Origin: JAAYGT01 sp050252075
Lineage (GTDB): Bacteria > Pseudomonadota > Gammaproteobacteria > Burkholderiales > Burkholderiaceae_B
NCBI GenBank assembly: GCA_050252075.1
Contig: JBFWLP010000122.1
Location: 1-8,189, forward strand
Direction: 5' to 3'
DNA length: 8,189 bases
Below the pieces are notes generated by a model that saw only the letters and a list, made by a program, of their open reading frames with translations, ran no database searches and had not been told where the DNA came from. A program made the translations under genes and the position numbers. Positions 1-6,030 of the stretch are shown piece after piece (position 1 is the stretch's first letter; each line of letters begins with the position of its first letter).

Positions 1-1
1 C

Positions 2-358
2 ATACAGGCCTGCCCGGTGGATGCCATTATCGGGGCCAACAAGCTCATGCACACCGTTCTGCCCGAACAGTGCACAGGATGCGAGCTTTGCGTGGCACCG
101 TGCCCGGTCGACTGCATTACCATGGAACCCGCCGGCGCAGACTGGACGCCGGCAATGGCCGACCGCGCGCGCCAACACCATCGGGCAAGGGAACGACGAC
201 TCGCCGGACTGCACCAGGAAACCACAGAAGCCGTTGCCCGCAACCTGGCCAACAAGGCTCCCGTTACACGCCAGGTGGATGACGACGCCGCCCGCCAACA
301 GAAAATAGCCGACATGCTGGCCAAGGCACGGGCACGCCGCCGCGGAGCACCCTTATGA
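2..358 (+). CDS. rnfB: RnfB-like 2[4Fe-4S] electron-transport protein, 3' part
   Basis: The gene enters the window from the left; the reading frame is open from base 2 to a TGA at 356-358, so the start is not visible. What remains is the end of a bacterial-type double [4Fe-4S] ferredoxin domain: the last Cys of the first cluster motif (QACPVDAI) at visible residue 4, then a full second motif CTGCELCVAPCPVDC with Cys at 24, 27, 30 and 34. About 75 residues of Arg/Ala/Gln/Lys-rich tail follow, as is common in betaproteobacterial RnfB homologues. Family knowledge: RnfB/RsxB passes electrons in membrane-associated redox complexes. In Burkholderiales a stand-alone copy often sits beside nth, away from other rnf genes, and whether it works in a full Rnf complex is unclear. 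The stop overlaps the nth start (ATGA), suggesting translational coupling. An internal GTG at 17 is just a Val codon inside the first cluster motif. A generic ferredoxin is the alternative call. Confidence 0.85.
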   Translation: MQACPVDAIIGANKLMHTVLPEQCTGCELCVAPCPVDCITMEPAGADWTPAMADRARQHHRARERRLAGLHQETTEAVARNLANKAPVTRQVDDDAARQQKIADMLAKARARRRGAPL

Positions 359-990
359 ACGCCGCCAAACGCGAAGCCATTTTTCAGCGGCTGCAGGCCG
401 CCAATCCGAACCCGACCACCGAACTGGAATACGCCACAACGTTTCAGTTACTGGTGGCGGTGATCTTGTCCGCACAGGCAACCGACCGCTCGGTCAACCT
501 GGCCACGCGGCTGTTTTTCCCCACACACGGCACGCCGCAAGGCCTGCTGGCACTGGGCGAGGAAGGGCTGGCCGACTTCATCAAAACCATCGGCCTGTAT
601 CGTACCAAGGCAAAAAACGTGATTCAGACTTGCCGGCTGCTGCTCGAACGCCATGGCGGAGAGGTCCCGCAAGACCGCGACGCCCTGCAGGCCCTTCCCG
701 GCGTCGGAAGAAAAACGGCCAATGTGGTGCTCAACACCGCCTTTGGTCAGCCGGTCATGGCCGTGGACACCCATATTTTCCGTGTGGCCAACCGAACCGG
801 TCTGGCCCCCGGGAAAACGGTGCTCGACGTGGAAAAAAAACTCGAGAAACTTACCCCGAAAACCTACCTGCTCAATGCCCATCATTGGCTGATATTGCAT
901 GGCCGGTATGTGTGTGTGGCGCGCCGTCCTAAATGCCCGCAATGCGGCATTGCGGACCTATGCGAATTTCGGGAGAAGACCCAACCATAG
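355..990 (+). CDS. nth: Endonuclease III (DNA glycosylase / AP lyase)
   Basis: This is a complete 211-residue endonuclease III, the same length as E. coli Nth and apparently colinear with it. The enzyme removes oxidised pyrimidines from DNA and cleaves the abasic site (base excision repair, cytoplasm/nucleoid). The helix-hairpin-helix LPGVGRKTANVV spans about residues 114-125 and contains the catalytic Lys120. The catalytic Asp138 lies in VDTHIFRV. The C-terminal [4Fe-4S] loop has the exact C-X6-C-X2-C-X5-C spacing at Cys187, 194, 197 and 203. Gln41 in LSAQATD matches the residue that fills the space of the flipped base. The ATG at 355 is chosen because it overlaps the upstream stop, has GGAG at 344-347 seven bases before it, and gives the family length. 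It is co-transcribed with the ferredoxin gene by all appearances. No oddities are seen. Confidence 0.98.
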   Translation: MNAAKREAIFQRLQAANPNPTTELEYATTFQLLVAVILSAQATDRSVNLATRLFFPTHGTPQGLLALGEEGLADFIKTIGLYRTKAKNVIQTCRLLLERHGGEVPQDRDALQALPGVGRKTANVVLNTAFGQPVMAVDTHIFRVANRTGLAPGKTVLDVEKKLEKLTPKTYLLNAHHWLILHGRYVCVARRPKCPQCGIADLCEFREKTQP

Positions 991-1091
991 GGGTTTTCCA
1001 TAATCCTATGATAAACCCGCATAGTATTCTGACGCACTGCACAGCATACTTTCGGGCAACGATAACTAGCCAGAATCAACGACAGGCGGGT
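991..1091 (+). promoter_or_regulatory. Gap between nth and livG, probable promoter/leader region
   Basis: This 101-base gap is more AT-rich than its flanks and is the natural place for the promoter of the first transporter operon. A -10-like TATGAT lies at 1007-1012, but no good -35 hexamer stands at the right distance. Short alternating inverted segments are present: CATAGG at 986-991, CCTATG at 1005-1010 and CATAG at 1020-1024. They could form a small operator or be chance. No terminator for nth with a T run is seen, so read-through from nth is possible. AGGCGG just before 1092 can serve as a ribosome binding site for livG. Confidence 0.3.
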
Positions 1092-1862
1092 ATGAGCGAT
1101 TACATCCTAGAAACCAAAAACCTGGTGAAAGAATTCCGCGGTTTTGTCGCAGTCAGCGATGTCAACCTCCAGGTCAAGCGGGGCAGCATTCACGCACTTA
1201 TCGGGCCCAACGGCGCCGGCAAGACCACGTGCTTCAACCTGCTAACCAAGTTCCTTACACCAACTTCGGGCCACATTTTCTTCAACGGCCGCGAGATCAC
1301 CTACGAAAAGCCGGCGCAGATCGCGCGTCGCGGCATTATCCGCTCGTTCCAGATTTCCGCCGTCTTTCCACAGCTAACCGTTCTGGAAAACGTACGCATC
1401 GGTTTGCAGCGTGCCACCGGCATGTCGTTCCATTTCTGGCGCAGCGATGCTGCACTGAACAAACTGAACGATCGTGCCCGCGCGCTCCTGGCCCAGGTCG
1501 ATCTGGCCGATTTCGCCGATGAAATCACAACGAACCTGCCGTATGGCCGCAAGCGCGCACTTGAAATCGCCACGACGCTGGCCATGGAACCCGAGCTCAT
1601 GTTGCTCGACGAGCCCACACAGGGCATGGGCCATGAAGACGTCGACCGCGTGACACAGCTCATCAAACGGGTCAGCGAAGGCCGCACCATTCTCATGGTC
1701 GAACACAACATGAACGTCGTTTCACAAATTGCCGACACCATCACGGTGCTGGCCCGCGGTGCCGTCCTCGCTGAAGGCAACTATCAGGAAGTCTCCCGTA
1801 ACCCTGATGTCATGGAAGCCTACATGGGCACTACCAGCGGCGAACTCGAGGGAGCCCACTGA
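1092..1862 (+). CDS. livG: LIV-type ABC transporter ATPase, LivG-like
   Basis: A 256-residue cytoplasmic ATPase of the HAAT (branched-chain amino acid-like) import family. It pairs with the next gene product to power the LivH/LivM permease. Visible motifs: Walker A GPNGAGKTT at 38-46, Q-loop Gln87 in RSFQ, the LivG-specific signature segment LPYGRKRALEIA at about 149-160, Walker B LMLLDEP at 169-175 with catalytic Glu174, and H-loop His205 in MVEHN. The C-terminal NPDVMEAYMG is typical of LivG. The signature lacks the SGG of consensus LSGGQ, and the following segment is TQGMGHED rather than the usual AAGLN; this may define a subfamily. The frame is open upstream to an ATG at 933, but that lies inside nth; the ATG at 1092 fits the family N-terminus and has a purine-rich site before it. 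The stop is one base short of the livF start, so the two are an operon. The substrate is not determined by this protein. Confidence 0.93.
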   Translation: MSDYILETKNLVKEFRGFVAVSDVNLQVKRGSIHALIGPNGAGKTTCFNLLTKFLTPTSGHIFFNGREITYEKPAQIARRGIIRSFQISAVFPQLTVLENVRIGLQRATGMSFHFWRSDAALNKLNDRARALLAQVDLADFADEITTNLPYGRKRALEIATTLAMEPELMLLDEPTQGMGHEDVDRVTQLIKRVSEGRTILMVEHNMNVVSQIADTITVLARGAVLAEGNYQEVSRNPDVMEAYMGTTSGELEGAH

Positions 1863-1863
1863 C

Positions 1864-2577
1864 ATGACAACCCCCGCACTCGAAATCAAAGATCTGCACG
1901 CCTGGTATGGCGAGTCCCACGTCTTGCACGGCGTGAACCTCAGTGTGTCCAAAGGCGAGGTCGTTACCTTGCTGGGCCGTAACGGTGCCGGGCGCACCAC
2001 AACACTGCGCGCCATCCTGGGGCTTACCGGCTCACGCAAAGGGTCGATACGCATACACGGCACGGAATCCATCGACCTGCCCACGTACCGTATCGCCCAC
2101 CTGGGCATTGGCTACTGCCCTGAAGAACGCGGTATTTTCGCCAGCCTGTCCTGCGAGGAAAACCTGCTGCTGCCGCCGGTCGTCGGCGACACGCTGGGCG
2201 GCGGCATGTCGCTGGCCGAAATCTACGAAATGTTCCCCAATCTGGAAGAGCGCAAGCACTCGCCGGGTACCCGCCTGTCGGGCGGTGAACAGCAAATGCT
2301 GGCTGTCGCCCGCATTCTACGTACCGGCGCGAACCTGCTGCTGCTCGACGAAATTTCCGAAGGCCTGGCACCGGTCATCGTGCAAGCGTTGGCACGCATG
2401 ATCACCACACTCAAGGCCAAGGGCTACACCATTGTCATGGTCGAGCAAAACTTCCGCTTTGCCGCGCCGCTGGCCGATCGTTTCTACGTGATCGAGCATG
2501 GCCAGGTGGTTGAAGCATTCAATTCCGACGAACTGGAAAGCAAGCAAGAATCACTCAATACCCTGCTGGGTGTGTAA
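1864..2577 (+). CDS. livF: LIV-type ABC transporter ATPase, LivF-like, Walker A Lys to Arg
   Basis: A 237-residue partner ATPase of LivG. The signature LSGGEQQ at 138-144 and Walker B LLLLDE at 158-163 (catalytic Glu163) are intact. The Walker A is GRNGAGRTT at 38-46: the otherwise near-invariant Lys44 is Arg (codon CGC at 1993-1995). After Walker B the sequence reads ISEGLAP instead of the usual PSLGLAP. The H-loop position holds Gln195 (MVEQN), which is normal for LivF. The Arg still carries a positive charge, and the frame is otherwise undamaged, so this looks like a functional but divergent site rather than a dead gene. The ATG at 1864 is preceded by GAGGGAG at 1848-1854, nine bases away, and follows the livG stop directly; an upstream in-frame ATG at 1729 lies within livG and is rejected. 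It is cytoplasmic and membrane-associated through LivH/LivM. Confidence 0.92.
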   Translation: MTTPALEIKDLHAWYGESHVLHGVNLSVSKGEVVTLLGRNGAGRTTTLRAILGLTGSRKGSIRIHGTESIDLPTYRIAHLGIGYCPEERGIFASLSCEENLLLPPVVGDTLGGGMSLAEIYEMFPNLEERKHSPGTRLSGGEQQMLAVARILRTGANLLLLDEISEGLAPVIVQALARMITTLKAKGYTIVMVEQNFRFAAPLADRFYVIEHGQVVEAFNSDELESKQESLNTLLGV

Positions 2578-2579
2578 AC

Positions 2580-2639
2580 GTGTGTCGCTGTTACAAAACA
2601 TTTTGAACAATTGCGCCAAATGTCATGTCGGCGACACAC
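2580..2639. repeat. Nested inverted repeats between livF and the binding-protein gene
   Basis: A perfect 9-base inverted repeat, GTGTGTCGC at 2580-2588 and GCGACACAC at 2631-2639, begins just after the livF stop. Nested inside is ACATTT at 2598-2603 with AAATGT at 2618-2623, and a small CAAAA/TTTTG palindrome at 2594-2605. No T run follows, so it does not look like a classic intrinsic terminator. It could be a partial terminator, an RNA-processing or stability element that uncouples the ATPase genes from the binding protein, or an operator. The rest of the 152-base gap is AT-rich and may hold a promoter for the binding protein (a weak TACTAT at 2659-2664 is the only -10 candidate), but none is convincing. 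Confidence 0.4.
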
Positions 2640-2714
2640 CACTATCAACTTCTCGAAATACTATTTAAACGGGCAAAACCCTAACAATAGTCGGCATGAA
2701 CACCGACATACGCT

Positions 2715-2720
2715 GAGGAG
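2715..2720 (+). promoter_or_regulatory. Strong ribosome binding site of the binding-protein gene
   Basis: GAGGAG lies nine bases before the ATG at 2730. It is the best Shine-Dalgarno match in the + strand operon, in keeping with the high synthesis usual for periplasmic binding proteins. A small GTCGG/CCGAC hairpin (2690-2694 with 2703-2707) stands just upstream. Confidence 0.7.
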
Positions 2721-2729
2721 AACCAAGTA

Positions 2730-3941
2730 ATGAAACTACGCACACTTTCTGTAGCCTTTGCGCTGGCCGGCATCGGATTTTCAGCCCCGGGCTCGGCGGC
2801 CGGAATTTCCAACGACGTCATTCGTATCGGCCTTATCACCGATATGTCAGGCGTTTACTCCGACATCGACGGCCAGGCGGGTGGTGAAGCCATTCGCATG
2901 GCCATTGCCGATGCCGGCGGAGAAATCAACGGCAAGAAGGTCGAGTTCATGATCGCCGACCACCAGAACAAGGCCGATATTGCTTCCGCCCGTGCCCGCA
3001 CATGGTTTGACGAGAACAACCTCGATCTGCTGATCGGCGGTACCAACTCGTCCACCTCGCTCGCCATGGCGGCCGTAGCCGCCGAAAAGAAGAAGCCCTT
3101 CATCTCCGTAGGCGCAGCTACGTCGAACCTCACCAACGACAACTGCACACCCTATACCGTTCACTACGCCTATGACACCATTGCTCTGGCGCGCGGTACC
3201 GGCTCGGCGGTTGTGAAAGACGGCGGCGACTCCTGGTTCTTCCTTACGGCCGACTACGCCTTCGGCCACTCCCTTGAGCGCGACACATCGGCCGTGGTCA
3301 AGAAAGCCGGCGGGAAAATCGTAGGTAACGTTCGTGCTCCGCTCAGCACCTCCGATTACTCGTCCTTCCTGCTGCAGGCACAGTCTTCAGGCGCCAAAAT
3401 CCTCGGCCTGGCCAACGCCGGCGGCGACTTCATCAACTCGGTCAAGGCCGCCAAGGAATTCGGTGTCACGAACACCATGAACCTGGCCGGCTTGCTGGTG
3501 TTCATCAACGATATCCATGCACTGGGGCTCGACACCACACAGGGCATGTACCTGACCACTGCCTGGTACTGGGATCAGGACGACGCTTCCCGCAAGTGGG
3601 CGGCACGTTTCAACGAGAAAGTGGGCCGCATGCCTTCGTTCCTGCAGGCCGGTGATTATTCCGCCGTGTCGTTTTACCTGAAAGGGGTCAAGGAAACGGG
3701 CACCGACGATGCCGACGCCATGATGAAATGGATGAAATCCAACAAGATCAACGACATGTTCACCCAGGGTGGCTATGTCCGCGAAGACGGTCGTATGGTA
3801 TTTGACATGCGCCTTGCGCAGGTTAAAAAGCCTTCGGAATCCAAACAGCCGTGGGACTACTACCGTATCGTCTCCAAGCTTCCCGGAGCAGAAGTCTACG
3901 GCTCGCTGGCAGAATCCACCTGCAAGCTCGTCAAGAAATAA
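2730..3941 (+). CDS. Periplasmic substrate-binding protein of LIV-type ABC transporter
   Basis: A 403-residue type I periplasmic binding protein (Peripla_BP_6 / LivJ-LivK superfamily). A Sec signal peptide covers about residues 1-24: MKLR, a hydrophobic core LSVAFALAGIGFSA, then a GSAAG cleavage region. There is no lipobox Cys, so it should be soluble in the periplasm. The mature start IRIGLITDMSGVYSDIDG is the typical first strand and ligand loop. GGTNSSTS at 103-110 and VGAATSN at 127-133 are the Ser/Thr-rich ligand-contact loops, and LANAGGDF at 227-234 sits where LivJ has its acidic amino-group contact. The only two cysteines are Cys139 and Cys398, which likely form a disulfide. It delivers solute to the LivH/LivM pair encoded directly downstream. 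Ligand: unknown. The differences from LivJ around the amine-contact loop make a non-leucine substrate (aromatic acid, amide or other) possible, so no livJ/livK symbol is given. The function as a binding protein is sure; the substrate is not. Confidence 0.93.
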   Translation: MKLRTLSVAFALAGIGFSAPGSAAGISNDVIRIGLITDMSGVYSDIDGQAGGEAIRMAIADAGGEINGKKVEFMIADHQNKADIASARARTWFDENNLDLLIGGTNSSTSLAMAAVAAEKKKPFISVGAATSNLTNDNCTPYTVHYAYDTIALARGTGSAVVKDGGDSWFFLTADYAFGHSLERDTSAVVKKAGGKIVGNVRAPLSTSDYSSFLLQAQSSGAKILGLANAGGDFINSVKAAKEFGVTNTMNLAGLLVFINDIHALGLDTTQGMYLTTAWYWDQDDASRKWAARFNEKVGRMPSFLQAGDYSAVSFYLKGVKETGTDDADAMMKWMKSNKINDMFTQGGYVREDGRMVFDMRLAQVKKPSESKQPWDYYRIVSKLPGAEVYGSLAESTCKLVKK

Positions 3942-3953
3942 GCAACCCAGCTG

Positions 3954-3984
3954 AAGGCTGCTCCGGCGCGTCCGGGGCAGCCTT
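3954..3984 (+). repeat. Strong hairpin after the binding-protein gene
   Basis: AAGGCTGC at 3954-3961 pairs with GCAGCCTT at 3977-3984. A G-U pair (3962/3976) and CCGG/CCGG (3963-3966 with 3972-3975) extend this to a 13-pair stem with loop CGCGT. No T run follows, so full termination is unlikely. Hairpins in this position behind binding-protein genes commonly stabilise the upstream mRNA or attenuate transcription, giving more binding protein than permease. That role is inference here. Confidence 0.65.
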
Positions 3985-3993
3985 GTATCACTC

Positions 3994-4010
3994 CAGAGCC
4001 CGGGGCTCTG
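3994..4010 (+). repeat. Second short hairpin ahead of livH
   Basis: CAGAGCC at 3994-4000 pairs with GGCTCTG at 4004-4010 around a three-base loop. It ends 19 bases before the livH ATG, and the sequence in between has no clear Shine-Dalgarno. Together with the first hairpin it could lower livH translation or protect the upstream message. Confidence 0.5.
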
Positions 4011-4029
4011 TCACGGATTCAATATCAAT

Positions 4030-4917
4030 ATGACTGACTTACTTGGCATACCTATCCAGGCGCTACTAGGACAACTGCTGCTCGGCCTGGTCAACGGCTC
4101 GTTTTACGCCGTGCTCTCGCTCGGCCTGGCTGTCATATTCGGTCTGCTCAACATCATCAACTTTGCTCACGGCGCACTATACATGTTGGGTGCGTTCGCG
4201 GCATGGATGGGTTTGCAGTATCTCGGCCTGAATTACTGGGTCATGATCATCGTGGCCCCCATTCTGGTGGGTGCTTTCGGCATACTCCTTGAACGTACAC
4301 TCATACGTCACCTGTACAAGCTGGATCACTTGTACGGCCTGCTTCTCACCTTCGGCATCACGCTGTTGCTGGAAGGCGTTTTCCGCAGCATTTACGGCGT
4401 CTCGGGCCAACCCTACGCCACACCCAGCCTGCTTCAGGGCGGGGTGAATCTTGGCTTCATGTTCCTGCCTATCTATCGCGCCTGGGTGGTCGTGGCATCC
4501 ATCATCATCTGCCTGATTACCTGGTTCGTCATCGAAAAGACCCGCTTGGGAGCCCTGCTGCGCGCAGGTACCGAGAACCCCAAGCTGGTCGAGGCATTCG
4601 GCGTGAACGTACCGCTCATCGTCACCCTTACCTATGGTTTCGGTGTTGCGCTGGCCGGGTTTGCGGGCGTGCTGGCCGCGCCCATCATGCAGGTGTCCCC
4701 GCTCATGGGCTCGAACCTCATCATTGTGGTTTTCGCCGTGGTGGTGATCGGCGGCATGGGGTCCATCATGGGATCCATCGTCACCGGTCTGGGGCTGGGA
4801 ATCATTGAAGGGCTCACCAAGGTGTTCTGGCCCGAAGCCTCGAACACCGTTGTCTTCATCATTATGGTTATCGTCCTGCTGTTACGCCCAGCTGGTCTCT
4901 TCGGGAAACAAGCATGA
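4030..4917 (+). CDS. livH: LIV-type ABC transporter permease, LivH-like
   Basis: A 295-residue inner-membrane permease subunit. The N-terminus GLVNGSFYAVLSLGLAVIFG (19-38) followed by NIINFAHGALYMLGAF (41-56) is the hallmark of LivH. The cytoplasmic EAA-type coupling loop is LGALLRAGTENPKLVEAFGVNV at about 173-194, which docks on an ATPase. VIGGMGSIMGSIVTGLGLG (239-257) and the final LLLRPAGLFGK (283-293) are also characteristic. Hydrophobic stretches suggest about eight membrane segments. It forms the heterodimeric channel with LivM, whose start overlaps its stop (ATGA at 4914-4917). The ATG at 4030 gives a normal family N-terminus; the site before it is weak (CGGATT), so translation may be low or depend on upstream context. 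Confidence 0.95.
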   Translation: MTDLLGIPIQALLGQLLLGLVNGSFYAVLSLGLAVIFGLLNIINFAHGALYMLGAFAAWMGLQYLGLNYWVMIIVAPILVGAFGILLERTLIRHLYKLDHLYGLLLTFGITLLLEGVFRSIYGVSGQPYATPSLLQGGVNLGFMFLPIYRAWVVVASIIICLITWFVIEKTRLGALLRAGTENPKLVEAFGVNVPLIVTLTYGFGVALAGFAGVLAAPIMQVSPLMGSNLIIVVFAVVVIGGMGSIMGSIVTGLGLGIIEGLTKVFWPEASNTVVFIIMVIVLLLRPAGLFGKQA

Positions 4918-5891
4918 AACGTCAACTACTTGGTTATCTCCTGGCAGCAGTCATCATTGCCCTGTTGCCGGCCATTGGGGCCTACCCCATCTTCGTCATG
5001 AAGGTAATGTGCTACGCGCTGTTTGCATGTGCATTCAACCTGCTGCTGGGCTATACCGGCCTGCTTTCGTTCGGCCATGCCGCCTTCCTGGGCGGAGCCG
5101 CCTACGCCGCCGGCCATTCGATCAGCGTGTGGGGTTTCTCCACACTGACCGGCCTGCTTTTCGGCACGCTGGTCACCGCCCTTATGGGGCTGGTGATGGG
5201 AGCACTGGCCATACGGCGCAGCGGAATCTACTTCGCCATGATCACTCTGGCGATGGCCCAGATGGTTTTCTTCTTCTTTCTGCAGGCACCCTTTACCGGC
5301 GGGGAAGACGGTCTGCAGGGCATCCCCCGGGGCACTCTGTTCGGGCTCGACCTGAGCAACGACCTGAACCTGTATTACGTGGTCATGGGTATCTTCATTC
5401 TGGGCTTCTACATTTGCTGGCGCACCGTGAACTCGCCCTTCGGGCAGGTGCTCAAAGCCATACGTGAAAATGAGCCCCGCACCATTTCGCTGGGCTACAA
5501 CGTTGATGCCTTCAAATTGCTGGCCTTCGTTATCTCCGCCGCTCTGGCGGGGCTGGCAGGTGCCACCAAGGCCTTGGTGTTTGTGTCTGCCACCCTTTCC
5601 GACGCCGCCTGGCAAATGTCGGGGCTGGTCATTCTCATGACCCTGGTCGGTGGTTTGGGCACCTTCACCGGTCCGGTCGTCGGTGCACTGGTGGTGGTGG
5701 TGCTTGAAAACAAAGTGGGCGAATTCGGTCGCTTTCTGGCGCAAAGCACAGGTTTCGAATGGTTCCAGGTGCTGGGCGAATCCGTCACCATGGTGATCGG
5801 CCTTATCTTCATCCTGTGCGTCATGGCGTTCCGCCGCGGCATTGTGGGTGAGCTGGGCCACTACCTGAAGCAACGCAAGCTGGCGGCGTAA
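4914..5891 (+). CDS. livM: LIV-type ABC transporter permease, LivM-like
   Basis: A 325-residue inner-membrane permease subunit, partner of LivH. The diagnostic LivM segment FNLLLGYTGLLSFGHAAFLG lies at 41-60. RRSGIYFAMITLAMAQM at 101-117 and the EAA-type coupling loop FGQVLKAIRENEPRTISLGYN at about 176-196 follow. TLVGGLGTFTGPVVGA (243-258) is the conserved late segment. About eight to nine hydrophobic segments are present and the C-terminus is short and basic (LKQRKLAA). No ATPase domain is attached, unlike the LivM on the opposite strand of this window. The start overlaps the livH stop by four bases with only a weak GGGAAA (4903-4908), so translation is probably coupled to livH. This is the last gene of the operon; a strong terminator begins 10 bases after the stop. 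Confidence 0.95.
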   Translation: MKRQLLGYLLAAVIIALLPAIGAYPIFVMKVMCYALFACAFNLLLGYTGLLSFGHAAFLGGAAYAAGHSISVWGFSTLTGLLFGTLVTALMGLVMGALAIRRSGIYFAMITLAMAQMVFFFFLQAPFTGGEDGLQGIPRGTLFGLDLSNDLNLYYVVMGIFILGFYICWRTVNSPFGQVLKAIRENEPRTISLGYNVDAFKLLAFVISAALAGLAGATKALVFVSATLSDAAWQMSGLVILMTLVGGLGTFTGPVVGALVVVVLENKVGEFGRFLAQSTGFEWFQVLGESVTMVIGLIFILCVMAFRRGIVGELGHYLKQRKLAA

Positions 5892-5901
5892 GCCGCCCGG
5901 C

Positions 5902-5948
5902 AAAAAGGGCCGGAACGTACGTTTCAACGTAACGTTCCGGCCCTTTTT
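5902..5948. terminator. Bidirectional intrinsic terminator between convergent operons
   Basis: Bases 5902-5918 (AAAAAGGGCCGGAACGT) are the exact reverse complement of 5932-5948, a 17-pair stem. The 13-base loop can close further through ACGT/ACGT. The stem ends in A5 on the left and T6 on the right (5944-5949), so RNA from either strand finishes in a GC-rich hairpin plus U run. It serves livM from the left and the minus-strand livF from the right. A second small palindrome, TGCCGG/CCGGCA at 5953-5958 and 5963-5968, stands beside it. The remaining bases to 6030 hold nothing else I can name. Confidence 0.92.
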
Positions 5949-6030
5949 TGTTTGCCGGCAAGCCGGCAGGTGATAACGGTTTTCCGGCGTGTAAAACGTA
6001 TTACCGTGATCGTGCGCTGCCGTGTTTGTG

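Noticed and set aside
933..1091. Upstream ATG at 933 as start of livG
   Set aside because: It falls inside nth and would add 53 residues not seen in LivG proteins. The ATG at 1092 fits the family N-terminus.
1729..1863. Upstream ATG at 1729 as start of livF
   Set aside because: It lies within livG in another frame; the ATG at 1864 has a good ribosome binding site and the normal LivF beginning.
1864..2577. First livF as a pseudogene because of the Walker A change
   Set aside because: The frame is complete, all other motifs and the start site are good, and Arg keeps the charge; a single conservative change does not show decay.
3954..3984. Hairpin after the binding-protein gene as a full intrinsic terminator
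   Set aside because: No run of T follows the stem, and livH and livM downstream need the same transcript unless another promoter exists, which I cannot see.
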